64,000 nt of DNA from DASQEH01 sp963765725 (GCA_963765725.1 CAVXXI010000003.1:1240001-1304000); one strand, 5' to 3'. Positions 1 to 9,504 are shown, numbered from the stretch's first letter. Notes: a model not told the origin generated them from the letters alone. Program-made: numbers and translations.

Positions 1-101
1 TCGCCGATCCGGAACGCGACCTCGGCGCCGCCCGCCACGGGCAGGCTGCCGCCCTCACAGAAATCGTTCTGGACATCCGTGACGATCAGAGCCCTGCGCA
101 C
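1..101 (-). CDS. pncA: Nicotinamidase, 5' part only
   Basis: Only the first 33 codons are inside the window; the gene runs off the left edge. The N-terminus reads LIVTDVQNDFCEGGSL, the isochorismatase-fold nicotinamidase signature, with the catalytic Asp in the DVQNDF motif. The family deamidates nicotinamide to nicotinate. The start is GTG at 101, preceded by the strong ribosome site GAGGAGGGG. It lies 56 bp downstream of pncB on the same strand, so the two probably form an NAD-salvage operon: PncA makes nicotinate and PncB attaches it to PRPP. Confidence 0.9.
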   Translation of the reverse strand, partial: MRRALIVTDVQNDFCEGGSLPVAGGAEVAFRIG

Positions 102-157
102 GAAACCCCTCCTCCGTCGAACCGGTGGCCCCTACCGTAGCGGGCACCGGCGCCCCC

Positions 158-1495
158 TTACGGCCCGGCGAGCGGCTTGCGGCCGGCGGGACCGCCCTCT
201 CCCAGGTACGTCGTCGGTATCGCCGGCTCTCCGCGCGACAGTTTGTGCGCCTCCGGCGGCAGCTCGGCGAGGGCCGCGGTGTGTCGTTCCCGAGCGGCCG
301 CGAGCGGCTCCCGCCCGACGACCTCCCCGTCACGGACGAGGTCGCGCAGCAACGGGCGGTCGTCGCCGTCGTCGACCGGCTGCTGCTCGATGCCGATGAC
401 CTCGGTCTCGGCGACGCCGTCCGGCGACCGCTTCCGCAGCGCCCACTTGCGGCCGCCGATGGACGTCTTGTCCGAGCTCCGCTTCGAAACCGACACGAGT
501 GGCGCGTCGGCCGCGGACGACCTCGCCCGCGACACGAGCTTGTACACGAACCCCGACGTCGGTACGCCCGACCCGACCACGAGCGACGTTCCCACGCCGT
601 AGCCGTCGACCGGGGCAGCCGACAGCCCCGCGATCGCGAACTCGTCGAGGTCGCTGGTCACGATGATTCGGGTCTTCGCGGCGCCCAGGTCATCGAGCTG
701 CTTGCGAACCGTGTGTGCCAGCCCGGCGAGGTCCCCGGAGTCGATTCGGACGGCGCCGAGGTCCGGCCCAGCGATGTCCACGGCGGCCTTCACGGCTTCG
801 CCGATGTCAAAGGTGTCGACAAGCAGCGTGGTGCCCTCACCGAGGGAGTCGACCTGGGCCCGGAACGCGTCCCGCTCGGTGTCGTGCAACAGCGTGAAGG
901 CGTGTGCAGCGGTCCCCGTCGTGGGGATCGCGTACTCCACTCCCGCGCGAAGGTTCGACGAGGCCGTGAACCCCGCGATGTACGCCGCGCGCGCCGCGGC
1001 GACCGCGGACCATTCGTGGGTACGGCGCGAGCCCATCTCGATGCACGGCCGGTCGCCCGCGGCGTCGGTCATCCGCGATGCGGCCGATGCCACCGCCGAG
1101 TCGTGGTTGAGGATGGAGAGCAGCAGCGTCTCGAGGACGACGCCCTCGGCGAAGGTCGACTCGACGACGAGCAGCGGACTTCCCGGGAAGTACGCGTCGC
1201 CTTCGCCGTATCCCAAGATGCTGCCGCCGAAGCGGTACGTCGACAGCCAGTCGACGGTGGGTCTGTCGACGATCTGCGAGTCGAGCAGCCAGCCCAGGTC
1301 GTCGTCGCTGAAGGCGAACGACTCCAGCGCATCGAGGGCCCGGCCGGTACCCGCGACCACCCCGTAGCGCCGGTCGCCCGGGAGCCGTCGACCGAACACC
1401 TCGAACACGCAGCGGCGGTCCGCGGTACCGGAGCGCAGCGCCGCCTGGACCATGGTCAGCTCGTACTGGTCGGTGAGCAAGCCGGTCTGGAGCAC
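158..1495 (-). CDS. pncB: Nicotinate phosphoribosyltransferase
   Basis: 445 residues, full length for the family. It converts nicotinate, PRPP and ATP to nicotinate mononucleotide in the Preiss-Handler pathway. The N-terminal TDQYELTM motif, the GSRRTHEW segment and the AIPTTGTAAHAF segment carrying the conserved His are all recognisable. The start is GTG at 1495. It is divergent from clpS, with only 19 bp between the start codons, an arrangement also seen in M. tuberculosis (pncB1 beside clpS). It is followed by pncA. Confidence 0.95.
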   Translation of the reverse strand: MLQTGLLTDQYELTMVQAALRSGTADRRCVFEVFGRRLPGDRRYGVVAGTGRALDALESFAFSDDDLGWLLDSQIVDRPTVDWLSTYRFGGSILGYGEGDAYFPGSPLLVVESTFAEGVVLETLLLSILNHDSAVASAASRMTDAAGDRPCIEMGSRRTHEWSAVAAARAAYIAGFTASSNLRAGVEYAIPTTGTAAHAFTLLHDTERDAFRAQVDSLGEGTTLLVDTFDIGEAVKAAVDIAGPDLGAVRIDSGDLAGLAHTVRKQLDDLGAAKTRIIVTSDLDEFAIAGLSAAPVDGYGVGTSLVVGSGVPTSGFVYKLVSRARSSAADAPLVSVSKRSSDKTSIGGRKWALRKRSPDGVAETEVIGIEQQPVDDGDDRPLLRDLVRDGEVVGREPLAAARERHTAALAELPPEAHKLSRGEPAIPTTYLGEGGPAGRKPLAGP

Positions 1496-1514
1496 GCCGA
1501 AAGCCTAGGCGACA

Positions 1515-1823
1515 ATGGCAGACGTGACCGCAACCCCCGATGCCGCGACAGCGCAGCGACCCGATGTGGACGAGGTCGTCCAACCGGAGCTGCCCTGGAT
1601 CACGATCGTCTGGGACGACCCGGTCAACCTGATGACCTACGTCACGTTCGTGTTCACCGACTACTTCCACTACTCGAAGGCCAAGGCCCAGAAGCTGATG
1701 ATGCAGGTCCACACGGAAGGCAAGGCCGTGGTCTCCAGCGGAACCCGCGAGGAGATGGAGCGGGACGTACAGGCGATGCATTCGTACGGGCTGTGGGCGA
1801 CTCTGGAGAAGACCGAGGCATGA
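1515..1823 (+). CDS. clpS: ATP-dependent Clp protease adaptor ClpS
   Basis: 102 residues. ClpS hands N-degron substrates to the ClpC/ClpP protease in the cytoplasm. The core begins with PWITIVWDDPVNLMTYV, containing the conserved DDPVN motif, followed by the family's helical HxxGKAVV-type segment (VHTEGKAVV). The first 25 residues are a charged, variable extension. The stop overlaps the start of the DUF2017 gene by 4 bp (ATGA), so the two are translationally coupled. Confidence 0.95.
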   Translation: MADVTATPDAATAQRPDVDEVVQPELPWITIVWDDPVNLMTYVTFVFTDYFHYSKAKAQKLMMQVHTEGKAVVSSGTREEMERDVQAMHSYGLWATLEKTEA

Positions 1824-2386
1824 CCACCTTCAAGTCGCGACGCAAGGGTGGGGTCTACGTCGTACTGCCCCCCTATGCGGCCGGCCTGATCGCCAACCTG
1901 GCCCGTCAGCTGGTCGAGCTGCTCAGTGACGGTGAGGTGGTCCAGCCCGCCGGCGCCGACCCGCTCGAGGCGCTGCTCGACTTCGACCTGCCGCGAGACG
2001 AGCCGGACGACCCCGCCCTCCTCCGGCTGCTCCCCCCGGCACACCGCACCGACGACGAGCTGGCTGCGGAGTTCCGCCGCTTCACCGAGCGCGACCTGCG
2101 CGACGGCAAGGTCCGCGACGCCCTCGTCGTGATCGGCAAGCTGGAGGCGTTCGAGGACGGGGTCCCCGACGACCTGGAGTTCGAGCTCGACGCCGAGCAG
2201 GCGCGGGCGTGGATGCGCTGCCTCACCGATCTGCGCCTCACCCTGGCGGCGCGGTTGGGTGTCCGCGCCGACGACGAGAGCTTCTGGGAGAGCCTTCCCG
2301 ATGACGACGAGCGGCGTGGGGTCTACGAGATCTACGGCTGGCTCGGGTATCTGCTGGAGTCCCTTCTGGACGCCGTGCGCCGCTGA
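1820..2386 (+). CDS. DUF2017 family protein
   Basis: 188 residues, rich in Asp, Glu and Leu, with no signal peptide or membrane segment. It matches DUF2017 in general character and position (in M. tuberculosis it follows clpS as Rv1332). The function is unknown. The start ATG at 1820 overlaps the clpS stop by 4 bp, suggesting the two proteins are made together. A much longer frame is open upstream (from 125) but is antisense to pncB, so the coupled ATG is preferred. Confidence 0.85.
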   Translation: MTTFKSRRKGGVYVVLPPYAAGLIANLARQLVELLSDGEVVQPAGADPLEALLDFDLPRDEPDDPALLRLLPPAHRTDDELAAEFRRFTERDLRDGKVRDALVVIGKLEAFEDGVPDDLEFELDAEQARAWMRCLTDLRLTLAARLGVRADDESFWESLPDDDERRGVYEIYGWLGYLLESLLDAVRR

Positions 2387-2412
2387 GCGGCTCCCTTATT
2401 AGGCTGCAAAGC

Positions 2413-2841
2413 GTGCTGACCATCGCCGCCGACCTCCGTGACCAGATCGTCGCCCACGCCAAGCGGGACCATCCCGACGAGGCGTGCGGCATCGTCGCCG
2501 GTGCAGAGGGCTCCGACAGACCGGTCCGGGTCGTGGAGATGACCAACGCGGAGCGCTCCCCGACGTTCTTCCGCTTCGACTCCACCGAGCAGCTGAGGGT
2601 GTGGCGCGAGCTCGACGACCGCGACGAGGTGCCCGTCGTGATCTACCACTCGCACACGGCCACACCGGCCTTCCCGTCGCGGACCGACGTCGGCCTGGCC
2701 GCCGAGCCGGACGCCCACTACGTGCTGGTGTCGACGGCCGAGTACGGGAACAGTCCGGGGCCGGTGGAATTTCGCTCGTTCCGGATTGTTGACGGTGTCG
2801 TCACCGAAGAAGAAGTCGAGGTCATCTCCCATGGCAGTTGA
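2413..2841 (+). CDS. mec: Mec-type JAMM metallopeptidase, CysO-cysteine hydrolase
   Basis: 142 residues with the complete JAMM zinc site: Glu23, then His79-x-His81 and Asp92 in HSHTATPAFPSRTD. In M. tuberculosis the homologue Mec (Rv1334) releases cysteine from the C-terminus of the carrier protein CysO. The start is GTG at 2413. It overlaps cysO by 11 bp and heads the mec-cysO-cysM set. Function rests on the motif plus this gene order. Confidence 0.9.
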   Translation: MLTIAADLRDQIVAHAKRDHPDEACGIVAGAEGSDRPVRVVEMTNAERSPTFFRFDSTEQLRVWRELDDRDEVPVVIYHSHTATPAFPSRTDVGLAAEPDAHYVLVSTAEYGNSPGPVEFRSFRIVDGVVTEEEVEVISHGS

Positions 2842-3103
2842 AGTACGGATCCCCACGATCCTGCGCACGTACACCGGCGGCGCCAAGTCCGTCGGCGGCA
2901 GCGGAGGCACGCTGTCGGAGGTCATCGAGAGCGTGGAGGCGGACAACCCGGGGATCAAGGACCGGTTGGTCGACGGCGGCGACCTCCGCCGGTTCATCAA
3001 CGTCTACGTGAACGACGAGGACGTCCGCTTCCTCGGTGGGCTCGAGACGCCCGTCGACGACGGCGACGTCGTGGTCGTGCTGCCGGCCGTGGCCGGCGGA
3101 TAG
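2831..3103 (+). CDS. cysO: Sulfur-carrier protein CysO (MoaD/ThiS type)
   Basis: 90 residues, ubiquitin-like, ending in the Gly-Gly required for C-terminal thiocarboxylate formation (VVLPAVAGG). CysO carries sulfide to the cysteine synthase CysM. The ATG at 2831 lies inside the end of mec, and the stop is 6 bp before cysM, so the three genes form one transcription unit. A MoaD role in molybdopterin synthesis is less likely given these neighbours. Confidence 0.92.
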   Translation: MAVEVRIPTILRTYTGGAKSVGGSGGTLSEVIESVEADNPGIKDRLVDGGDLRRFINVYVNDEDVRFLGGLETPVDDGDVVVVLPAVAGG

Positions 3104-3109
3104 CGGACC

Positions 3110-4057
3110 GTGAGGTACGACTCGCTGCTCGACTCCGTCGGCAACACGCCCCTGGTCGGACTGCCGCAGCTGTCGCCGTCTCCGGACGTACGTCTGTGGG
3201 CAAAGCTCGAGGACCGCAACCCCACCGGCTCGATCAAGGACCGCGCCGCGCTGGCCATGCTGGTCGAGGCGGAGAAGTCGGGCCGGCTCCGGCCCCAGTG
3301 CACGATTCTCGAGCCGACGTCCGGCAACACCGGGATCTCGCTCGCGATGGTCGCCAAGCTCCGCGGCTACCGGCTGGTCTGCGTGATGCCCGAGAACACG
3401 TCGGTCGAGCGACGTCAGCTCCTGCAGATGTGGGGTACCGAGATCGTCACCTCTCCGGCGGCGGGCGGCTCCAACGAGGCCGTCCGTGTCGCCAAGGAGC
3501 TCGCGGCGGAGCACCCGGACTGGGTCATGCTCTACCAGTACGGCAATCCCGCCAACGCCCAGGCTCACTTCGAGGGCACGGGCCCGGAGATCCTCGCCGA
3601 CCTGCCGTCGGTGACGCACTTCGTGGCGGGGCTCGGGACGACCGGCACCTTGATGGGGGTCGGGCGGTTCTTCAGGGAGAACAAGCCGGAGGTGAGGATC
3701 GTGGCCGCCGAGCCACGCTACGGCGAGCTCGTCTACGGGCTGCGCAACCTCGACGAGGGCTTCGTCCCAGAGCTGTACGACGCCAGCCTCATCGACGCAC
3801 GGTTCTCTGTGGGGCCGCGAGACGCCGTACGCCGCACCCGCGAGCTGCTGGAGTCGGAGGGGATCTTCGCCGGCATCTCGACGGGCGCGATACTGCACGC
3901 CGCGCTCGCGCAGGCAGCGAAGGCCGTCAAGGCCAAGCAGGCCGCCGACATCGTGTTCGTCGTCTGCGACGGCGGCTGGAAGTACCTGTCGACGGGAGCC
4001 TATGAAGGCACGGTCGACGAGGCCGAGGACCGGCTCGAGGGCCAGCTCTGGGCCTGA
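3110..4057 (+). CDS. cysM: Cysteine synthase CysM (CysO/O-phosphoserine type)
   Basis: 315 residues of fold-type II PLP enzyme. The PLP lysine is Lys43 in NPTGSIKDR; the PTSGNTGIS loop and the GLGTTGTL phosphate-binding loop follow. In mycobacteria this enzyme joins O-phosphoserine with CysO thiocarboxylate; the adjacent cysO and mec support the same route here. The start is GTG at 3110. Its last 58 bp overlap the end of the convergent GNAT gene, an unusually long overlap. Confidence 0.93.
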   Translation: MRYDSLLDSVGNTPLVGLPQLSPSPDVRLWAKLEDRNPTGSIKDRAALAMLVEAEKSGRLRPQCTILEPTSGNTGISLAMVAKLRGYRLVCVMPENTSVERRQLLQMWGTEIVTSPAAGGSNEAVRVAKELAAEHPDWVMLYQYGNPANAQAHFEGTGPEILADLPSVTHFVAGLGTTGTLMGVGRFFRENKPEVRIVAAEPRYGELVYGLRNLDEGFVPELYDASLIDARFSVGPRDAVRRTRELLESEGIFAGISTGAILHAALAQAAKAVKAKQAADIVFVVCDGGWKYLSTGAYEGTVDEAEDRLEGQLWA

Positions 4058-5064
4058 CCGGCCACCGGCAGGCGCAACTGCAGCTCGACGCTGCGCCCGA
4101 CGACCACGCAGCCTAGGGCGTCGTTGACCGCGACCATGTGCGCGTTGGACTCCGCGTTCCAGGTGTCGATGTGCACGATCTGCGGCTCGACGTCGGCGAG
4201 GAGCTTCAGCATCTCGATCTTCAGGCGCATGCCGAGCCGGTGGCCGCGGTGGCCGCGGGTGACGGCGGTGTCCTCCTGGAACCCCAGCTGCGGACGCTCG
4301 TCCTCCACCGCGACGACGGTATGGCCGGCGAGCTCGCCGTCGGCGAGCCGACGCGCGACGAGCCGGTGCAGCCGGATCCCGCGCGCCAACATTGCCCGCT
4401 CGTAGTTGCGCAACCGCTCCTCGATCCAGACGTCGTCATCGATCTCGAGGTCGTCGATCGGCGAGTCGTTCATGGCGCGGTTGAGCTCGAGCAGCGCGGC
4501 CACCTCCTCCGGCGGGGTCGGCGTCGGCATCGTGGCGATCTCGTACCCCGCTGACGCCGCGATGCTCTGGCCGTGCAGCTCGTCGAGCCGGGGCCACGGC
4601 AGGTCGGCCACGACGAGCCGCCGCTGGGCGTCGCGGGCGGCGACGGAGAAGCCGTTGCGCCGCCAGAACTCCTCCCGATGGCCTCCCGCCCAGGTACCGG
4701 CGATGAGCAGTGTCTTGCCGAGTGACCGTGCGCAGCCGAGTGCCTCGGCGTAGAGCTCGTCGCCGACTCCCTGCCCCCGAACGGCAGGGTGTGTCTCCAC
4801 GTCGATCGACGCAACGTGGTGGTTGTCCCACGTCTCGACCCGTACCTCGGCGCAGCCGATCACGGCGCCACGGTCGTCCACAGCCACGAACAGGTGGGGC
4901 ACCGGCCGGTCCTCGTCGGCGTGCAGCGTGCGCAGGCGTACCCATTCCGCCGACACGGGAGTCACGTGGGGGGCGTCCAGCAGGGCCGCGGCGTTGTGGA
5001 GCGCGGCGAGGTCGTGCGCGAGCCCGCTGTCCACGAGGGCAGGCTCGTAACGGTCGATGCGCAT
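4000..5064 (-). CDS. Tandem GNAT-domain acetyltransferase
   Basis: 354 residues with two acetyltransferase-fold halves. The first has an acetyl-CoA loop at HPAVRGQGVGDELY (about residues 92-105). The second is related but weaker (TRGHRGHRLGMRLKIEML, about 269-286). A Ser-rich tail of about 25 residues overlaps cysM antisense. The substrate cannot be inferred; the tandem arrangement resembles mycothiol-synthase-like proteins, but no mycothiol gene is nearby. The true stop may lie in a region under double constraint from cysM. Confidence 0.8.
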   Translation of the reverse strand: MRIDRYEPALVDSGLAHDLAALHNAAALLDAPHVTPVSAEWVRLRTLHADEDRPVPHLFVAVDDRGAVIGCAEVRVETWDNHHVASIDVETHPAVRGQGVGDELYAEALGCARSLGKTLLIAGTWAGGHREEFWRRNGFSVAARDAQRRLVVADLPWPRLDELHGQSIAASAGYEIATMPTPTPPEEVAALLELNRAMNDSPIDDLEIDDDVWIEERLRNYERAMLARGIRLHRLVARRLADGELAGHTVVAVEDERPQLGFQEDTAVTRGHRGHRLGMRLKIEMLKLLADVEPQIVHIDTWNAESNAHMVAVNDALGCVVVGRSVELQLRLPVAGQAQSWPSSRSSASSTVPS

Positions 5065-5095
5065 TCCTCATGAAAGCACCCGGCCGAGCCGTGAA

Positions 5096-8000
5096 CTAAT
5101 GGTTTAGCGCCGTCGACCGCGCGACGATGGTGTCGGCCTCAGCGAGGAGCGGACCGGCATTCAGCTCCGACAACAGGGCTCGCACGGCCGCCAGGGGCTC
5201 GCTGGCGTGGCGGCCCATCGCCACGGAGCAGCGCGCGACCCCCAGCAGTGCCTGCGCCTCCTCGATGGGGCAGGCGTACGAGGACCAGGCCACAGCGGCC
5301 TGCTCGTGGAGGAGAAGGGAACCGGAGTGGTCGCCTGCGGCCTCGGCGAGAGCCGCACGAGCTGCGAGGATGTTGTTGTCGTAGAACGCGATGCCGCTCG
5401 GGATGTGCTCGACGATGCGCTCGACGAGAGCGCCGTGACCGGCGGGCGCGAGCAGGCGGGCCAGCAGGCGGACGTCCTGCCCGAGGTCGGCGTCGACCTC
5501 GGGGTCGTCCAGTGCCCTGACCAGCTCGTCGATGAACGCGGCGGCTGCGCCGTGGTCCCTGCGGCCGCGGGCGCAGTCGACGGCCACGAGGAGGGCCTCG
5601 ACGAGGGCTCCGGCCTCGGCTCCGCGTGCGACCGGCAGGGCTGAGCCGATCAGCGCCGTCGCGCGGTCGAAGGCGCCCCGGAAACAGAGGACCCAGGACC
5701 AGTACAGCTGGAGTGCCATGGCGTGGCGCGGGCTGTCGGTGTCGGCCAGCTCGCGAGCCGCGCGCTCGCACACGTCCAGTGCGTCGTCCACGCGACCGGC
5801 GAGGGCGAGTGTCTCGGCCAGGTTGCCCGTGTTCAACAGCAGTGCGCCTCGGTGTCCGCGCTCGCCGGCGAGCGCCACGGCCTGCTCGCAGAAGGGGATC
5901 GCCGCTCCAGGGGACTGCGTGAGCAGCTTGAACAGACCTATGTCACTGAGCGTCGTGATCAACCCTGCGGTCAGGTCGTGCCTGCGGGCGAGGTCGAGCG
6001 CCCCGGCCAGGTCCGACTCGCCCTCCCGGTCGCCTGACCACACCCGGCTGATACCGCGGCAGTGCAGTGCGCGCGCCACCTGTCGCGGCTCCGGGTCCGG
6101 GAGCCGCCCGGCGAGCTCCAACGCCTGATCGGCCCGACGGCGCGCCTGTAGGTACAGGCCTTGGACGATGAACAGGCTCGCCAACGCCACGTACCCGTCG
6201 AGCAGCTCCCGTGTCGTGGGGTGCGCCTGCTCGAGCACGGCGACGGCCCGATCCGCGAGCTCGGCTGCGTTCGCGAAGCGGCCGAAGGCCTGGACGCAGA
6301 TCGAGTGGTGGACGTCGACGAGGGCCGCCGCCACCGGGTCATCGAGGGCCTCGGCCGTCTGGTGCGCTTGTGCGTACACCTGGTCCGCCTCGCCTGCGCG
6401 GCCCGCGTCGGTCACGATATCGGCGAGCTCGATCAGCAGGTCGAGCCGGCGGCGGTCGTCGGCGCTGCCCAGGGCGAGGGCAGCACGGATATGGCTCTCG
6501 GCTGCACCCAGGTCGGTCTGCTGCGCCTGCCGAGCGGCCCGGCCGTGCCAGTCTGCGGCCAGGTCGGCCAGCTCGGCGGCGATCGCCTGCTCGACACGGA
6601 CCGTGGCGGTCAGCCGGTGAGCGTGTGTGTAGTGGTGGGCGATCACGGCCGCCTGCCGGCCGGCAGGCGCCGCCTCGTCACCGGAGGTGACACCGATGTG
6701 CCAGGCGCCGGCCGCGCGGTGGTGCGCAACACGCGTCGCACGCGGAAGCTGGGACAAGGCGACGTCGGCGATCAGCGCATGGCTGAAGGAGTACTCGGTC
6801 TCCCCGGCGATGGTGCTCGACCGGGATGGTCGGAGGTAGTCGCGACGCACGAGATCGTGCAGACGCTGCGTCACGTCGTCGGGGTCGTCCCCGGTGAGAG
6901 CCGTGACGGCGCCGGTCCAGAACGTGTAGCCGACCACTGCGGCGGCCTGCAGCAACGACTTCGACTCAGGGGCCAGCGCGTCCAGCCGGGCGGCGATGAC
7001 CGCGCGTACCGAGCCTGGTAGGGCATCCGACAGGGCCGCGAGCGCGCCGTGACCGCCCGGCCGGCCCGCCTGCTCGGTGACCATGTTGACGTACTCGCGC
7101 GTGTACAGCGGGTTCCCGGCGGCGCGGGCGAGCAGGGCGCCGTGGACATCGGCCGGCAGCACCGCGGTGCCGAGCAGGCCCGAGACCAGCTGCGCCGTCT
7201 CGGTGTCGGACAGCGGTGTGAGTCTCAGGGTGGTGGTGCTGACCGCGCGTCGGGAGCCCCAGCCCGGCGCCGCGTCGTACAGCTCCGGACGCGCCGTCGC
7301 GATGATCACCAGAGGGACGTCGGCGACCCAGTCGAGGAGGTAGTCCAGGAACTCGAGCAGAGCCGGGTCGGCCCAGTGCAGGTCCTCGACGACCATGACC
7401 AGTGGGCTCACGGCGGCCAGCGCCTCCAGGAACCTCCGCCAGGCCGCGAAGAGTTCCTCCCGGGGCGACACGGGGGCTGGGAGTCCGACGAGCGCTGCCA
7501 GCCGTGTCGTCAGCCAGGACTCCTGGGAGGTCAGGTCGGTACCGTGGGCCAACGCATGGACGGTGTCGGTGAGCTTCTCCGCGGCCTGCGTAGCGGTGTC
7601 GGTGTCGAGGATCGCCGTCTGGGCCTTCACGACTTGCGCGAGCGCCTCGAACGTGACGGCGGCTCCGTACGGCGGGCAGCGCCCCTGCCGCCAGCAGACG
7701 AGCTCCTCGCGTCCGTCCGCCCAGTCGAAGAACGCCTGGACGAGCCGGGACTTGCCGAGCCCCGGCTCGGCGACGACGGTGACGAGCTGCACCGAGCTCC
7801 CCCGGACGGCACGGGTGTACACGCGTTGCAGGACGCCGAGCTCGTCCGCGCGCCCGACCATCGGCCGGGACACGTCCGCCAGAGCCTCGCCCGCGGAGCC
7901 GCGGGGACGCCTTGCGACCCATACCTCGAGCGGGGCGGCCTTGCCCTTGACGGTGACCGGCTCGTGGGCGTCGTACTCGATGGACGCGCGAGTGGCGTCG

Positions 8001-8548
8001 CGGGTGGAGCGGCCGACCAGGACACGACCCACGGGAGCAGCGGTCTGCAGCCGGGCCGCGGTGTTGACCACGTCTCCGGCGAGCATGCCCTCGCCGCGCT
8101 CCGGGTGGGCGCCGGTGGACACCACCGCCTCACCGGTGGCGACCCCGATCCGGACCTGCAGGTCGATCTCGTACTCGGAGCTGAGATCGCTTACCGCTTC
8201 GAGCAGCTCGAGGCCGGCCCGGACCGCCCTCTCCGGGTCGTCCTCGTGGACCACCGGGGCACCGAACGCCGCCATCACCGCGTCTCCGATGAACTTCTCG
8301 ACCGTGCCGCCGAACCTCTCGATGACGACGCGTGCCGTCGCGTGGTAAGGCGAAAGTGCCGCCTGTACCTCCTCGGGGTCGGCGCCGTCGGACGCGGCCG
8401 TGAAGCCCACCAGGTCGCAGAACAGGACGGTCACGACCTTGCGTTCGCGCCGGGCCGGAGCCGCGGCGGTGTCCAGGCGCATGCCGCAGTCGCCGCAGAA
8501 CCTCATGCCCTCGGCGTTACCGAAGCCGCAGGAGCGACACAGCGCCAT
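5096..8548 (-). CDS. Adenylate/guanylate cyclase fused to an AAA-type ATPase and TPR-like region
   Basis: 1150 residues from the ATG at 8548; an upstream extension to 8710 lies in the murI promoter and is rejected. A double zinc-ribbon (CRSC and CGDC, residues 4-23) is followed by a class III cyclase domain. Its metal site is VLFCDLVGFTA and its second loop KFIGDAVMAAFG. An ATPase domain follows, with Walker A AEPGLGKSRL and Walker B VVEDLHWAD. The C-terminal half is Ala/Leu-rich helical repeats typical of TPR-bearing regulators. It probably makes cAMP in response to an unknown signal. A cAMP-phosphodiesterase-like gene lies 950 bp away at 9501. Confidence 0.88.
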   Translation of the reverse strand: MALCRSCGFGNAEGMRFCGDCGMRLDTAAAPARRERKVVTVLFCDLVGFTAASDGADPEEVQAALSPYHATARVVIERFGGTVEKFIGDAVMAAFGAPVVHEDDPERAVRAGLELLEAVSDLSSEYEIDLQVRIGVATGEAVVSTGAHPERGEGMLAGDVVNTAARLQTAAPVGRVLVGRSTRDATRASIEYDAHEPVTVKGKAAPLEVWVARRPRGSAGEALADVSRPMVGRADELGVLQRVYTRAVRGSSVQLVTVVAEPGLGKSRLVQAFFDWADGREELVCWRQGRCPPYGAAVTFEALAQVVKAQTAILDTDTATQAAEKLTDTVHALAHGTDLTSQESWLTTRLAALVGLPAPVSPREELFAAWRRFLEALAAVSPLVMVVEDLHWADPALLEFLDYLLDWVADVPLVIIATARPELYDAAPGWGSRRAVSTTTLRLTPLSDTETAQLVSGLLGTAVLPADVHGALLARAAGNPLYTREYVNMVTEQAGRPGGHGALAALSDALPGSVRAVIAARLDALAPESKSLLQAAAVVGYTFWTGAVTALTGDDPDDVTQRLHDLVRRDYLRPSRSSTIAGETEYSFSHALIADVALSQLPRATRVAHHRAAGAWHIGVTSGDEAAPAGRQAAVIAHHYTHAHRLTATVRVEQAIAAELADLAADWHGRAARQAQQTDLGAAESHIRAALALGSADDRRRLDLLIELADIVTDAGRAGEADQVYAQAHQTAEALDDPVAAALVDVHHSICVQAFGRFANAAELADRAVAVLEQAHPTTRELLDGYVALASLFIVQGLYLQARRRADQALELAGRLPDPEPRQVARALHCRGISRVWSGDREGESDLAGALDLARRHDLTAGLITTLSDIGLFKLLTQSPGAAIPFCEQAVALAGERGHRGALLLNTGNLAETLALAGRVDDALDVCERAARELADTDSPRHAMALQLYWSWVLCFRGAFDRATALIGSALPVARGAEAGALVEALLVAVDCARGRRDHGAAAAFIDELVRALDDPEVDADLGQDVRLLARLLAPAGHGALVERIVEHIPSGIAFYDNNILAARAALAEAAGDHSGSLLLHEQAAVAWSSYACPIEEAQALLGVARCSVAMGRHASEPLAAVRALLSELNAGPLLAEADTIVARSTALNH

Positions 8549-8697
8549 CGCAACACCATAGGCCCGGTGGAGGCGCCGAGGGCCGGCGCGCGGACCGGCA
8601 GGCCTCCTACTCGGCCGCACCGGAACGTGGTGAGAGTCATACGGGGTGTGCCTGCCAACCGTCGCTGGTGAGGCGCGATCGGCCGTAGCCTGCATGG

Positions 8698-9504
8698 GTG
8701 GCAGACGCACCGATCGGGATCTTCGACTCGGGCTTCGGTGGGCTCACCGTCGTCCGGGCGGTTCTCGACCAGCTTCCACAGGAGCCGGTGCTCTATCTCG
8801 GTGACACAGCGCGCCAGCCGTACGGACCGAGACCGATCCGTGAGGTTCGCGAGTACGCGCTCGAATGTCTGGACCACCTGGTCGCGGCCGGCGTCAAGGC
8901 TCTCGTGATCGCCTGCAACTCGGCGAGCGCGGCCGTGCTGCGAGACGCCCGGGAGCGTTACCCCGTCCCGGTAGTGGAGGTCATCTTCCCGGCGACGCGG
9001 CGCGCGGTCGCGGCGACCCGTACTGGCCGAGTCGGCGTCATCTGCACCGTCGCCACGAAGGCGTCCATGGCGTACGACGACGCGTTCGCCGCGGCTCCCG
9101 GGGTGGTCCTGACGACACAGGCCTGCCCCCGCTTCGTCGACTTCGTCGAGCGGGGGGTCACGAGCGGCCCGGAGCTGGTCACCGTCGCCCGCAGCTACCT
9201 CGACCCACTGGTCGCCGAGGGCGTCGACACGTTGATCCTCGGCTGCACGCACTATCCGCTGCTGACGGGTGTGCTTTCCTTTGTGCTCGGGGACGGGGTC
9301 ACGCTGGTCTCCAGTGCTGAGGAGACGGCCAAGGACGTCTACAGTCTGCTCGTGCGACGACAGCTCGAGCGTCCGCCGGACCTGCCACCGCCGCGGCACC
9401 GCTTCCTCACGACGGGGCGGCCCGGCGAGTTCCGCAAGCTCGGGCGAAGGTTCCTGGGCCCGGAGCTCGATGAGGTCGACCAGTTCGCCTGGACGGTCGC
9501 ATGA
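8698..9504 (+). CDS. murI: Glutamate racemase
   Basis: 268 residues. It supplies D-glutamate for peptidoglycan. Both catalytic cysteines are visible: Cys73 in ACNSAS and Cys183 in GCTHYPL. The N-terminal substrate loop IGIFDSGFGG is intact. The start is GTG at 8698, about 150 bp from the divergent cyclase gene. The last 4 bp overlap the next gene (ATGA). Confidence 0.95.
   Translation: MADAPIGIFDSGFGGLTVVRAVLDQLPQEPVLYLGDTARQPYGPRPIREVREYALECLDHLVAAGVKALVIACNSASAAVLRDARERYPVPVVEVIFPATRRAVAATRTGRVGVICTVATKASMAYDDAFAAAPGVVLTTQACPRFVDFVERGVTSGPELVTVARSYLDPLVAEGVDTLILGCTHYPLLTGVLSFVLGDGVTLVSSAEETAKDVYSLLVRRQLERPPDLPPPRHRFLTTGRPGEFRKLGRRFLGPELDEVDQFAWTVA

Noticed and set aside
125..2386. 753-codon open frame on the plus strand
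   Set aside because: It is antisense to pncB and out of frame with clpS; only its last 188 codons (from 1820) form the DUF2017 gene.
7049..8671. 540-codon open frame on the plus strand
   Set aside because: It is the shadow of the cyclase/ATPase gene, which has clear domain motifs on the minus strand.
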